From the NCBI GenBank assembly GCA_023807065.1, contig JAJJLU010000478.1, positions 1 to 38,353 of the forward strand: DNA of 38,353 nt, in the 5' to 3' direction. Both the position numbers and the translations under genes were made by a program. The notes under the pieces were generated by a model. That model saw nothing but the letters and a program-made list of their open reading frames with translations. It was not told the origin of the DNA and did no database searches. Each line of letters starts with the position of its first letter. The first letter of the stretch is position 1. Shown one piece after another: positions 26,028 through 36,068 of this stretch. Source of the DNA: Isotricha intestinalis (lineage: Eukaryota > Ciliophora > Litostomatea > Vestibuliferida > Isotrichidae).

Positions 26028-28469
26028 ATGGAATCACAAATTAAATTAGAAAACAAAAAATTAGTTTATGCTCAAGAAGATTATTTTTTTCGATGTCAAA
26101 TATGTGGATTAATTCCTTTTATTGGAATAGATTATCAAAATAAAAAAATTTATATTGAAAAAAAATGTGAAAATAATCATATTTCAAAAACTGAAATTAA
26201 CACTTATTTAAAATCATTAAATTCATTCAAATTTAAATGCTTCAATTGTGATAAACAAAAAAATGATTTATATTTTTGGCCTGAAATCAATAAATTTTTT
26301 TGTAATAGTTGTAAACAAAATAATCCTGAAAAATGTATTAATATAAAAAAAATTGATTCAATTTGTCAAAAAAGCTTTATTGATTTTTCTTGTTATTGCT
26401 TAAAGTGTGAGAAAAATCAATGTATTTATTGTAATTGCAATCATGAAAAAGAAAAAAGATATTATAATTCTTGTATAATTAATTCAAATGAAGTTCAATT
26501 TTTTAAAAATAATTTAAGTAAAGCTAAAGAACTTTTAAAAAGAATTGAAAGAGTTTCCTTAACTTTATCTAATCAAATTCATGAAAAATTGTCTTGTCTT
26601 GAAAAAAGCATTGATGAATTTAAAGAAAAAAACAATTCTTTAATTTTACTATGTGAAAAAATCATTAAATGTTATGAAAATCATGTTTCTACTAAAAATA
26701 TTAATTATCAAGTTATTCATAATGTAAGAAATGTACTAAATTTTAAACTAAATTTAAAATCATCTACTTCTATTCATGAGCATATTGATATTATTAAAAA
26801 TTTTTTGATTTTAGAAAATTCAAAATTGAATATTGAACTAAAAGTTTATAAAGACTCAAAATTAAATAATCCTCATTTTCAAAATAAAAATTCCAAAATA
26901 AAAAATAATAATAATTTAAATAATAAAAATATTGATTCATTATATCTTAAACATTTCCTAAATAATAATAATAATGATATTTCATATAAAATTTCAATTC
27001 CAATTGTTAATTCTAAGGTTCAAACTTCAAATTCTTATAATTTTGATTTAAATTCTCAACAAAGTAAATGTCAAGAAACAATAAGTCCATTAATATATAA
27101 TTTCTTTGAAAAAGAAGTAAATAAAAAAAATCTATTTTCAAGTCAAGAGCAAAAAAATTTAAATAATGAAAGTATAAATAATAGATGTTTTACTTTTAAA
27201 TTTGATAAAAAAAAAAATAATTTATTCAAAAGCTATGATAAAAATTTAGAAATTCAAAATTATTTTTTATCATTTGAAACAAAAAAAACAAATGAAAATT
27301 CAAATAATAAAAATGAAGAAGAATTTTTTGATACAAATACAACAAAAGAATCAAATAAATTAAATCAAAATATTTTGAATAGTATTTCTTCTCTCGAAGA
27401 ATTAAGGAATGAATATCAAAATAATAATTCAGAGATTCCTGAAACAATAGAAAATGAAATAAAAAAGTTAAACTTAATAAAAGAAAAAGAAATTGAAAGT
27501 CAAAATTCAAATATTAATTCAATTATTGATAAAGAAATAGAAAAAATCAATTTAATAAAAGAAAAAGAACAATCACAAACACTTTTATCAGATTTTCAAA
27601 CAGAAAGTCAAACTAATAATATAAAAATAAAAGAAACGATAGAAAAAGAAATAGAAAAATTGAATTTAATAAAAGAAAAGGAAAAAACAGACAAAAATAT
27701 AATAAAAGTAGTAACTAAAAATAATATAAATGAAAATATGAATAATCCACTAGATAAAATAAATGAAACAAAAGAAAAATCTGCAGAAACAATATCTATA
27801 ACAAGTGAATCAGGGTCAGAATTATTAGAAAATAAAATAAAAATGATTCAATTAAAAAAGCCAATAATAAAAATAGAAAATAAAAAAAAAGTAGAAATCC
27901 CAAAAGAAAAAAAGAAAAATATATTTAAAATATCAAAGACTCAAAATTATCAAGATTTATTATTAAAAGAAATATTTGAGAAATATCCTACGGTAAATGA
28001 AAAGGATAAAAATATATCAATAGTATATAATTATTTATATGATGATAATTCATTTTATTCAGGAGAAATGAATATGTTAACAAAAGAAAGAGAAGGAAGA
28101 GGAATTTTAATTGATCCTGATGGTTCTTATAGAATAGGTTATTTTCATAAAGATAATCAAGAAAAATATGGTATTTGGCATTATGTTGATAAATTATTTT
28201 ATTATGAAGGAGAATTTTATAATGATTTACAACAAGGTTATGGTGAATGTTATTGGGATAATGGAGATTGCTTTTTTGGATTATTTCATAATAGTGATTT
28301 AATTAATGGTGATTATCATTATAATAATGGTACTATTTATCGAGGAGCCTTCAAAAATGGGAAAAAAAATGGAATTGGACAAGTTTTTGATCCTGTTAAA
28401 AATATTTGGGAAGATAAAGAATTTAAAAATGATATTCTTATAGATAATAAAAAAAGAGGAGGTAAATGA
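26028..28469 (+). CDS. Cys-rich finger plus MORN-repeat protein
   Basis: An 813-residue protein ending in TGA. Residues 20-150 hold paired Cys/His sites: C23xxC26, C47/H51, C71xxC74, C92xxC95, then C122, C124, C127, C132, C135, C137, H139, which looks like two or three zinc-binding units, the last B-box-like. A helical segment follows (about 155-275). A long Asn/Lys/Ser-rich low-complexity middle contains three copies of a motif near E(I)EKLNLIKEKE (about 472-490, 500-515, 537-552). The C-terminal 120 residues (about 675-795) carry MORN repeats, for example YYEGEFYNDLQQGYGECYWDNG and YRGAFKNGKKNGIGQ. MORN repeats commonly bind membranes or scaffold cytoskeletal structures, and B-box-like fingers mediate protein contacts, so a scaffold role is inferred. 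The combination is unusual. Confidence 0.82.
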   Translation: MESQIKLENKKLVYAQEDYFFRCQICGLIPFIGIDYQNKKIYIEKKCENNHISKTEINTYLKSLNSFKFKCFNCDKQKNDLYFWPEINKFFCNSCKQNNPEKCINIKKIDSICQKSFIDFSCYCLKCEKNQCIYCNCNHEKEKRYYNSCIINSNEVQFFKNNLSKAKELLKRIERVSLTLSNQIHEKLSCLEKSIDEFKEKNNSLILLCEKIIKCYENHVSTKNINYQVIHNVRNVLNFKLNLKSSTSIHEHIDIIKNFLILENSKLNIELKVYKDSKLNNPHFQNKNSKIKNNNNLNNKNIDSLYLKHFLNNNNNDISYKISIPIVNSKVQTSNSYNFDLNSQQSKCQETISPLIYNFFEKEVNKKNLFSSQEQKNLNNESINNRCFTFKFDKKKNNLFKSYDKNLEIQNYFLSFETKKTNENSNNKNEEEFFDTNTTKESNKLNQNILNSISSLEELRNEYQNNNSEIPETIENEIKKLNLIKEKEIESQNSNINSIIDKEIEKINLIKEKEQSQTLLSDFQTESQTNNIKIKETIEKEIEKLNLIKEKEKTDKNIIKVVTKNNINENMNNPLDKINETKEKSAETISITSESGSELLENKIKMIQLKKPIIKIENKKKVEIPKEKKKNIFKISKTQNYQDLLLKEIFEKYPTVNEKDKNISIVYNYLYDDNSFYSGEMNMLTKEREGRGILIDPDGSYRIGYFHKDNQEKYGIWHYVDKLFYYEGEFYNDLQQGYGECYWDNGDCFFGLFHNSDLINGDYHYNNGTIYRGAFKNGKKNGIGQVFDPVKNIWEDKEFKNDILIDNKKRGGK

Positions 28470-28685
28470 TTTTTTTAAGGTAAATTCTATTTTTTTTAAT
28501 CTTGATTTAAGAAATTTATTCAATTGTATATATTAATCAATAAATCTTTAATTTATTAAAATTATTTTATTTTTATTTATTTCATATTATAAAAAAATGC
28601 TTATATTAATTAAAATATAATAAATATAATTAATATATTTTTTCATAAATATGTGAATTGTTTATGTAATAACATATATAATTAC
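28470..28685. other. convergent 3' spacer
   Basis: About 216 bases between the ends of two convergent genes. It is AT-rich and must hold both 3' ends. No terminator or polyadenylation motif can be singled out. Confidence 0.4.
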
Positions 28686-29738
28686 TTAATTAAAGAAATC
28701 ATGTTTTAAAGCATCTTCAGCATTAAGTCTTTTATTAGGATCAACTTCTAATAATTGTTTAACTAAATCAACAGCAAGTTTAATACTTTTCTTTTCATCT
28801 TCATTTACTCCTTCTTTTTTAATAAGTTTATCAATTCCAATATAATATAAATTAAAACAATCACTGATATATATATTACAATCACATTTTTGAGCAACAT
28901 CTAAAATTTTTTCTCTTCCAAAAACAATAACTAAAGGTACAATTTCTTTAATACAATCTTCATTAATTTTACTAAAAATATTTAAATTAAAAATTGGAAA
29001 TCTTTTTGCTAAAAAACTTAATAAAATAACTCCAGCTGACCATATATCAACTTTTGTACATTGAAATTTAGAATGAAAAATAATTTCTGGAGCTAAAAAG
29101 CCTTTTGTTCCAGTTCTATGTCTATAATTATATTTTTGTAAATCATTAATTAATTTATAATCTTCATCAAATGAATTATTTTTATTTGTTTTTTCCCAAT
29201 TTGAACTATCAATATCTGCTTCTGCTAAACCAAAATCAATTAAACAAGATTTATTTGATTCTAAATCAAAAATAAAATTATCTGGTTTAATATCTCTATG
29301 AATAATACCTTCTTTATGAATTAAATTTAATGAAGTTAATAAATTTTTCATATATATTTTGATTTGTGATATTGATAATTCTTTAAAATAGTTTGAAAAT
29401 TTTATATGAGGAAGAAATGATGTAACAAGAAATAAATTTCCTGTATCATTATCATACGCTCCATCATATATTTTTACTATTAAATCATTAGATATTTTTT
29501 TATTTAAATAAAATATTATTGAAATTTCTAATTGAGCATATGTTGGATGAAAAGTTTTAAAATAATTTTTTATTGCATATTTTTGTTCTGGATTATCTTT
29601 TGCATGTGCTTCATATACTACTCCAAAAGTTCCTTTTCCTAATATTTTATCTAAAATATATTCCCTTCCTGAATTTCCTATTAAAGACTTTTCCTTTTTT
29701 AAAGATAAATTTTGATTTTCTGCGGGAATTTCAAACAT
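28686..29738 (-). CDS. CDC7-like serine/threonine protein kinase
   Basis: A 350-residue protein that is nearly all kinase domain. Visible elements: glycine loop GKGTFG (34-39), lysine K57 in AIKNY, helix-C Glu E71, catalytic loop HRDIKPDN (147-154), DFG (168-170), GTKGFLAPE (210-218), DIWSAGV (231-237) and the late Arg R337. The GTxGFxAPE form, the short insert between DFG and APE, and the segment after the F-helix ending FGREKILDVAQK all fit CDC7, the catalytic subunit of the Dbf4-dependent kinase that starts DNA replication by phosphorylating MCM. The protein is compact compared with human CDC7 (574 residues) because the kinase inserts are short. All catalytic residues are intact. A casein-kinase-1-like or other divergent kinase is the main alternative. 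No Dbf4-like partner is seen nearby. Confidence 0.8.
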   Translation of the reverse strand: MFEIPAENQNLSLKKEKSLIGNSGREYILDKILGKGTFGVVYEAHAKDNPEQKYAIKNYFKTFHPTYAQLEISIIFYLNKKISNDLIVKIYDGAYDNDTGNLFLVTSFLPHIKFSNYFKELSISQIKIYMKNLLTSLNLIHKEGIIHRDIKPDNFIFDLESNKSCLIDFGLAEADIDSSNWEKTNKNNSFDEDYKLINDLQKYNYRHRTGTKGFLAPEIIFHSKFQCTKVDIWSAGVILLSFLAKRFPIFNLNIFSKINEDCIKEIVPLVIVFGREKILDVAQKCDCNIYISDCFNLYYIGIDKLIKKEGVNEDEKKSIKLAVDLVKQLLEVDPNKRLNAEDALKHDFFN

Positions 29739-30248
29739 ATTTTTTTAAATTAATAAATAAATTCAAATTATATATTAAATCATAATTGAATGTTTTTTTA
29801 ATTATTAGCTTTAATTATTATTTATTATTTTTCATAATTAATAATAGGAAAAATATAAAAAAATTCATTTAATTTTGTTTTTAACTGAATTTTAATATAT
29901 AAAACTTACTTTTTTCAAATATATTTTTTAAAAATTGAACATATAATGATTTTAATTTTTAATAACTTTATCTGTTATTTATTTATGATTTTTTTTGAAA
30001 TAAATAATTACCATTTTATAAATAATTTTTATCATATTCTTCATAGAATAAAGATATATAAGATAAAAAAATTTTCAATAAATAAATAAAACAATTATTA
30101 AATTTTGATTGAAATGTAGAATGAAGGAATATAATCCAAATTTTTATAATTCAACCTATATATAATTTATATCTTTCATTTTTATATTTTATTTATAAAA
30201 TATTTAATTTAAATATTTTGATAAATTTAATTTAATAATTCTAATATA
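29739..30248. other. intergenic region, nothing recognised
   Basis: About 500 bases of very AT-rich DNA upstream of the CDC7-like gene (its promoter side) and before a decayed gene on the plus strand. No motif recognised. Confidence 0.4.
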
Positions 30249-31163
30249 ATGTTATTTAAACAAAAAACAAAATTCTTTTAATTAAAAAAATTTAATAATT
30301 CAATCCTTAGAAACAAAAGGAGTTTTAGGTCAAATAATAGCTCAACTTCACAGTCAGTATTTAAAAAAGTAGATGAACAAGACCAACAATTTAATTTTTG
30401 GATATGGATTAAAATGGGATAATCAACATTATATAAAATATTTGAGACATAAAAGGAACTTTATTAGGATAAATAATAAGAAAATTTATGAATTTTTCAG
30501 AATGGATTATTCACTTTAAATTTTATCATCACCAGAAAGATTAAAAAAGAACAAATTTTAGCAAAAATAGGGTTAAATAATAAACAATTTATTTCTAAAT
30601 TGCAATTACATTTTATATATTATACATTATTTTATTGAAAAAATTCAAAAAGAACCAAATAAAGTAATGGAATTAATAATAAAATCACAAGATAATATAG
30701 AAAAAAAAATGTAGATTTTATAGAAAATAATTATATAGAATATTTAAAAGTTCATAGAGAAGAAGATGAAGATATTCCTTTAATTAATAATGAAAGAATT
30801 AATCAAAATCAAAATTGATTGAATAATAATAATAATATTGAAGAAGATGAAAGTGAAAATGAAGAAAATCAAAAAAATTCATATTATTATAATGAAAAAA
30901 TAGAAGAGAAAATTTTCTTTAGATAATCCTTAAAATATTAGTAATAATGTTAAACAAATAATAATAATGAAGAACTTAAAAATTAAGAATATGTTGAAGA
31001 AGAAATTGTTGAAGAAAATGATGAAGAAATTGGAACTAGTTCTTGAGAAAAAAATCATGTGGAATTCAAGGTTCTCAAAGGTTAAGTGGTTCTCAATATG
31101 AATAATGTTAATTCAAATACTTTCCAACATTATAATTATATTGAAAGATGCTCAGAAACATGA
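30249..31163 (+). pseudogene. decayed protein-coding gene, product unknown
   Basis: The plus strand holds broken protein-like frames. From 30301 a frame of 72 codons contains one TAG and reads SLETKGVLGQIIAQLHSQ, then FGYGLKWDNQHYIKYLR and KIYEFFRMDYSL before a TAA at 30517. Past about 30690 come acidic stretches typical of linkers (EYLKVHREEDEDIPLINNER, EEDESENEENQ, EYVEEEIVEENDEEIG), interrupted by TAA, TAG and TGA and by frame changes. Local G/C content is higher than in the flanking spacers. I recognise no family. An intron-containing gene is possible but I could not join the parts with GT-AG boundaries, so I call it a pseudogene with an acidic C-terminal half. Confidence 0.45.
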
Positions 31164-32024
<861 letters not shown>

Positions 32025-32254
32025 AAAAAAATTTTTTTTTTTAAATGTTTTTTATGTGAAGAATTTTTTATTTTTTTTTATTGTTTTTTAAAAAAATTTT
32101 ATTCTTTTTAATTTTTTTTAAGGTTTTATTTTGTGTTTTAGAGTTTTTGATTCTATTTTTTATATTTTTTTAAATGTTTTTTTATTTGGGATTGTTATTT
32201 AATATATGTTAATTAATGAAAACAATTAAAAAATTAAAGAAATGTCTCAAATTA
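32025..32254. other. 3' flank of the E2 gene
   Basis: T-rich sequence with long T runs directly after the stop codon. It probably contains the E2 3' end. No further feature. Confidence 0.4.
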
Positions 32255-32366
32255 ATAAGTAAATTAAATAAAATGGAAAAATTACCCTTAATAGAAAATC
32301 ACAGGAGACCGTATATAATTCAACAACAAAAAATGATTAAAAAAGATTTAATTTCAAAATAATAAA
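32255..32366 (+). pseudogene. truncated duplicate of the 5' end of the SET-domain gene
   Basis: Positions 32255-32327 match 34287-34359 without gaps and with three mismatches over 73 bases, including 18 bases of leader. The copy reads MEKLPLIENHRRPYIIQQ compared with MEKLPLIENYRRPYTIQQ in the intact gene. It then diverges (QKMIKKDLISK) and stops at a TAA near 32364-32366. It encodes no domain and is best seen as a fragment left by a duplication. It lies just upstream of the DUF285 gene, which is therefore bracketed by the fragment and the complete gene in direct orientation, 2,032 bases apart. Confidence 0.9.
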
Positions 32367-32456
32367 TTTCTTTAAAATTTTTTTAATTTAAAAGTTATAT
32401 TGATATTTAATAAAAATTTGATTGAATTTAAAAAAATATTAATTAAAATTTTTAAT

Positions 32457-33899
32457 ATGTCAAGAAATGAGGAACAAAGAAGAATCATTAATCTTCAACA
32501 GAAATATAAAAATACAAAAAGAAAATTAGAACAAAAAGATGAGGAAAATAAGAATATAAAAAAAGAAATGAATTTAAAAGATGAGGAAAATAAGAATATA
32601 AAAAAAGAAATGAATGCTTTGAAGGTAAAGTTAAATAATCTAGAAAAAGAAAATGAAATATTAAAAAAAAAGAAAGATATAGGAAAAAAGGAAAAAATTG
32701 AACAAGAAGAAAAAGAAAAAAAAAATGAAAATAAAGTAAATAATAAAAGAAAAGAAAAGTTAACAAATAAAGAAATAAATCCTGATTTAATAATTAAGAT
32801 TCCAAAAAATTTAAAAGAAAAAAATATTATTATAGGAAAATTTGATATTAAAATGAAGAAATTATCTGCTAATATATTAAATTATTTCGAAGATTATAAC
32901 AATGCAATTAATAATTCTAAAATTTTAATTGATGATGAAAAGACTAATTTTCTTACTAAATATGAATTTGATGAACCAAAAATTTATGAAATAAAATATA
33001 TTTTTAATCAACCATTAAAATATTCAAATAAAATGTTTTATGATTGTTCAACTTTAATTTCTTTAAATTTATCTAATTTTAACACTGAAAATATTACTGA
33101 TATGCAGAGTATGTTTTTTAATTGTTATTCTTTAATGAGTTTAGATTTAACAAATTTAAATACTAAAAATGTATTAAATATGGAAACTATGTTTTATAAA
33201 TGTTCAAAATTAAATTCTTTAGATTTAAGTTTTTTTAACACTGAAAATACAACAAATTTAGGTGGAATGTTTTCAGATTGTTCTTCTTTAACTTCTTTAA
33301 ATTTATCTAAATTTAATACTATTAATGTTGAAGATATGAGTTGGTTGTTTTATGGATGCTCTTCATTAACTTCTTTAGATTTATCTAATTTTAATACTGA
33401 AAAAGTAATTAATATGAGATTTATGTTTAGTAATTGTTCTTCTTTAATTAATTTAAATATATCTAATTTTAATACTGGAAATGTTAAAAATATGGAAAAT
33501 ATGTTTTATAATTGTTCTTCTTTACAAAAAATAAATTTAATAAATTTTTCTACAAAAAATGTTACAAACATGAGAAATATGTTTTCTTGTTGTTCTTCAT
33601 TAGATTATTTAGATTTATCAAATTTTGAAGCTCCCAATGTTGAAAATATACGTGATATGTTTGCTAATTGTACTTCATTACATGATTTAAATCTAAATAA
33701 TTTTATTATTAATTATGATATTGCTATGAATAATATTTTCGAAAATTGTTCTTCTTTAAATGTAATTGATATATCTGATAATAAATTAATTGAAATAATA
33801 AAGAAATATTTTGTTGTTGAACCTTTTATGGACCATAAAAATAAATATATAATTATTCAAAAAAGAAAGATGAATATAGGTTGTTGTGAAATTTTATAG
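32457..33899 (+). CDS. coiled-coil and DUF285 (BspA-like) leucine-rich repeat protein with CaaX end
   Basis: A 480-residue protein. I place the start at ATG 32457; the frame is open to an upstream TTG at 32400, but that is not a normal eukaryotic start. Residues 5-105 are a Lys/Glu coiled coil. From residue 193 there are ten units with an exact 26-residue period (M/L/I-F at 193, 219, 245, 271, 297, 323, 349, 375, 401 and 427), each like MFYNCSSLxxLNLSNFNTxNVTNM. This is the DUF285/BspA-like repeat known from mycoplasma, Trichomonas and Entamoeba surface proteins. There is no signal peptide. The last four residues are CEIL after another Cys, a CaaX box with terminal Leu, which would predict geranylgeranylation and membrane attachment on the cytosolic side. 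Function unknown; a protein-binding scaffold is inferred. Confidence 0.88.
   Translation: MSRNEEQRRIINLQQKYKNTKRKLEQKDEENKNIKKEMNLKDEENKNIKKEMNALKVKLNNLEKENEILKKKKDIGKKEKIEQEEKEKKNENKVNNKRKEKLTNKEINPDLIIKIPKNLKEKNIIIGKFDIKMKKLSANILNYFEDYNNAINNSKILIDDEKTNFLTKYEFDEPKIYEIKYIFNQPLKYSNKMFYDCSTLISLNLSNFNTENITDMQSMFFNCYSLMSLDLTNLNTKNVLNMETMFYKCSKLNSLDLSFFNTENTTNLGGMFSDCSSLTSLNLSKFNTINVEDMSWLFYGCSSLTSLDLSNFNTEKVINMRFMFSNCSSLINLNISNFNTGNVKNMENMFYNCSSLQKINLINFSTKNVTNMRNMFSCCSSLDYLDLSNFEAPNVENIRDMFANCTSLHDLNLNNFIINYDIAMNNIFENCSSLNVIDISDNKLIEIIKKYFVVEPFMDHKNKYIIIQKRKMNIGCCEIL
32535..32618 (+). repeat. 42-bp tandem duplication in the coiled-coil region
   Basis: Two units of 42 bases (32535-32576, 32577-32618) encode KDEENKNIKKEMN twice and are identical over the first 39 bases, synonymous positions included. 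This points to a recent in-frame slippage event that lengthened the coiled coil by two heptads. Confidence 0.9.
33033..33812 (+). repeat. ten 78-bp coding repeats (DUF285 units)
   Basis: Ten consecutive 78-base units encode 26-residue leucine-rich repeats with no indel between any two units. Individual units differ at many bases, so the array is old compared with the 42-base duplication upstream, yet its length has been strictly kept. Confidence 0.85.
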
Positions 33900-34304
33900 C
33901 TTTATTTCCAAAGAAAATTAATTATTTTTATAATATTTTTAATAAATTTTTATAAGAAATAATTATTTATACTTTATTTAAACTGATTTCAATAAATAAA
34001 AATTTGTTAATAAAAATAATTTCAAAAACAAAAATTAGAAACAAATATTAAAAAACCCTTGTATAATCTTTTTAAAAAATATATCAATAGAAGAAATAGT
34101 ATTTTGGGAAAAGAAAAAAAAGCTAATTTAAATAGTTTGGAAAAAAATTATGGAAAATATTTTTTTGGGAAATATCAATTGATTTTAAATGTATATTTGA
34201 TTTATGAATAATACAATAAAATAAAATAAGAGTTAATAGAAGAATTAAAATTAAAAAATTAAAGTAAATTTATTTATTATAAATTTATAAGTAAATTAAA
34301 TAAA
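33900..34304. promoter_or_regulatory. spacer upstream of the SET-domain gene
   Basis: About 400 bases between the DUF285 and SET genes on the same strand. It is AT-rich. The last 18 bases before the SET start (34287-34304) are also present before the truncated copy at 32255, so the duplication included part of the leader. No other feature. Confidence 0.45.
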
Positions 34305-36068
34305 ATGGAAAAATTACCCTTAATAGAAAATTACAGGAGACCTTATACAATTCAACAACCAACAAAATATATAATAACTGAACCAGAAATTCAAAAAAAT
34401 AAATTTTCATTATTAAAAAATAATGACAAAGAAATATCATATTATACAAAAGGATTAAATAATGATAAAGCAAATGTAAATTTTTTAATAAAAAGAGCAA
34501 TTAATTATCTTGCAAAAGGATTTTTTTCATTAGCATTAAGAGATGCTTTAAAAACAATAGAAATTGCACCAAAATTTTCAAAAGGATATTATATAGCATC
34601 ATTATCATATTTAGAAATGTATGATATTGAAAAAGCCGAAAAATATTCAAAAGAAAAAAACCAAAAATTAATGTCATTAATAGAAAAAAGAAAAAAGGAA
34701 ATAAAAACAAAAACAAAACAATTTAAATCATATCCTTTATTTATAAAATTTTTAAAAGAATTATATAGATATGATGCATTTTTCCCTAAATTAGAAATTC
34801 ATTTTTATACCAATGATTATAGAGGAGTTGTTGCAAAATCAAAAATTTCAAAAGATGAAATTATAATGACAATACCAAAAGATTGTTTAATTTCTTTAGA
34901 AACAGCATTAGAAACTTCAATAGGAAAAGAAATAGGTAAATTTATGTATAATGAATTAACATCACCAAAACATTGTTTATTAACATCATTTTTATTATCA
35001 GAAGAAAAAAATCCAAAATGGAAATTTTACTTTGATTTATTACCAAATGATTTTTCCAATTTTCCAATCTTTTATTCTCAAAAAGAATTAGATTATTTAA
35101 AAGGAAGTCCATTTATAAATCAAATATACGATAAGAAAATCGATATGAAAATGGATTATGAAAAAATATGTAAATATATTCCTTCGTTTTCGCAATTTTC
35201 ATATAAAAAATTTTGTGAAGCAAGAATGATGATTTCAAGTAGAATTTTCGGTATTCAAATAGGAGAAAAAAAAACTGATGTTTTAGCACCTTTTGCAGAT
35301 TTATTAAATCATAAAAGACCAAGACAAACTCAATGGTATTATGATAATATTTTACAAAGTTTTGTTATTCAAGCTCTTGAAGATATAGAACAAGGAAATG
35401 AAATATTTGATTCTTATGGTAAAAAAACTAATGCTAGATTTTTATTGAATTATGGATTTGCTTTAGAAGATAATGATTGTAATGAAGTTAGTTTAACTGT
35501 TGCTTTTAATGATAGTTTTCCTATGTTTAAAGTTAAGAAAAATTTCTTTCAAAGTGAAATTGAATTTATTAAAACTTTTATTTTAAATGATAACATTTAT
35601 GAATCACAATTATTTGAATTATTATCATTTTTAAGATTTATGCTTTTTGAAGGGGATATTAATATTTTATATAATGCAATGATAGGAAATGAAAATTTAA
35701 AATATGATGAAGTGAATTTAACATTTTATTATATTTCTCCTATTTCCAAAGAATTGGAAATTAAAGTTTTAAAACATTTATGTTTATTATGCCTCAAAGC
35801 TTTAAGAAATTATCCTACTTCTTTTGATGAAGATAAAGTTAATTTGAAAAAAAAAGGAATAAGTTTTAATCAAAGAAATTGCATATTACTTTTAATGAGT
35901 GAGAAAAGTGTTCTTTCTTATTATATTTATTTTTGTGAATATTGTCTTTCAATTTTTAATATGAAAAATGAATATGAAATTATTTCAAATTTTAAATATG
36001 ATGATTTTGGATTTAATTTATATATTCAAGAAGTTATATTAAAACTAATGAAAGGACCTTATGTTTAA
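34305..36068 (+). CDS. TPR and SET-domain protein (SETD3/LSMT-like methyltransferase family)
   Basis: A 587-residue protein. Residues 45-115 form TPR-like helices (PKFSKGYYIASLSYLEMYDIEKA). The SET region runs from about 160 (YRGVVAKSKISKDEIIMTIP) through a long insert typical of the SETD3/SETD6/Rubisco-LSMT class (KHCLLTSFLLSEEKNPKW, 222-239) to the core motifs ADLLNH (331-336), GNEIFDSYG (364-372) and NARFLLNYGF (376-385). These are the cofactor and Tyr-containing elements of this class. The remainder (about 400-587) fits the helical substrate-binding half. Family members methylate Lys or His on non-histone proteins such as actin; the substrate here is unknown. The N-terminal TPR addition is uncommon in SETD3. 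All core motifs are present, so activity is plausible. Confidence 0.88.
   Translation: MEKLPLIENYRRPYTIQQPTKYIITEPEIQKNKFSLLKNNDKEISYYTKGLNNDKANVNFLIKRAINYLAKGFFSLALRDALKTIEIAPKFSKGYYIASLSYLEMYDIEKAEKYSKEKNQKLMSLIEKRKKEIKTKTKQFKSYPLFIKFLKELYRYDAFFPKLEIHFYTNDYRGVVAKSKISKDEIIMTIPKDCLISLETALETSIGKEIGKFMYNELTSPKHCLLTSFLLSEEKNPKWKFYFDLLPNDFSNFPIFYSQKELDYLKGSPFINQIYDKKIDMKMDYEKICKYIPSFSQFSYKKFCEARMMISSRIFGIQIGEKKTDVLAPFADLLNHKRPRQTQWYYDNILQSFVIQALEDIEQGNEIFDSYGKKTNARFLLNYGFALEDNDCNEVSLTVAFNDSFPMFKVKKNFFQSEIEFIKTFILNDNIYESQLFELLSFLRFMLFEGDINILYNAMIGNENLKYDEVNLTFYYISPISKELEIKVLKHLCLLCLKALRNYPTSFDEDKVNLKKKGISFNQRNCILLLMSEKSVLSYYIYFCEYCLSIFNMKNEYEIISNFKYDDFGFNLYIQEVILKLMKGPYV

Noticed and set aside
32400..32456. 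Start of the DUF285 protein at TTG 32400
   Set aside because: TTG is not a usual eukaryotic start. The ATG at 32457 opens a natural coiled-coil N-terminus.
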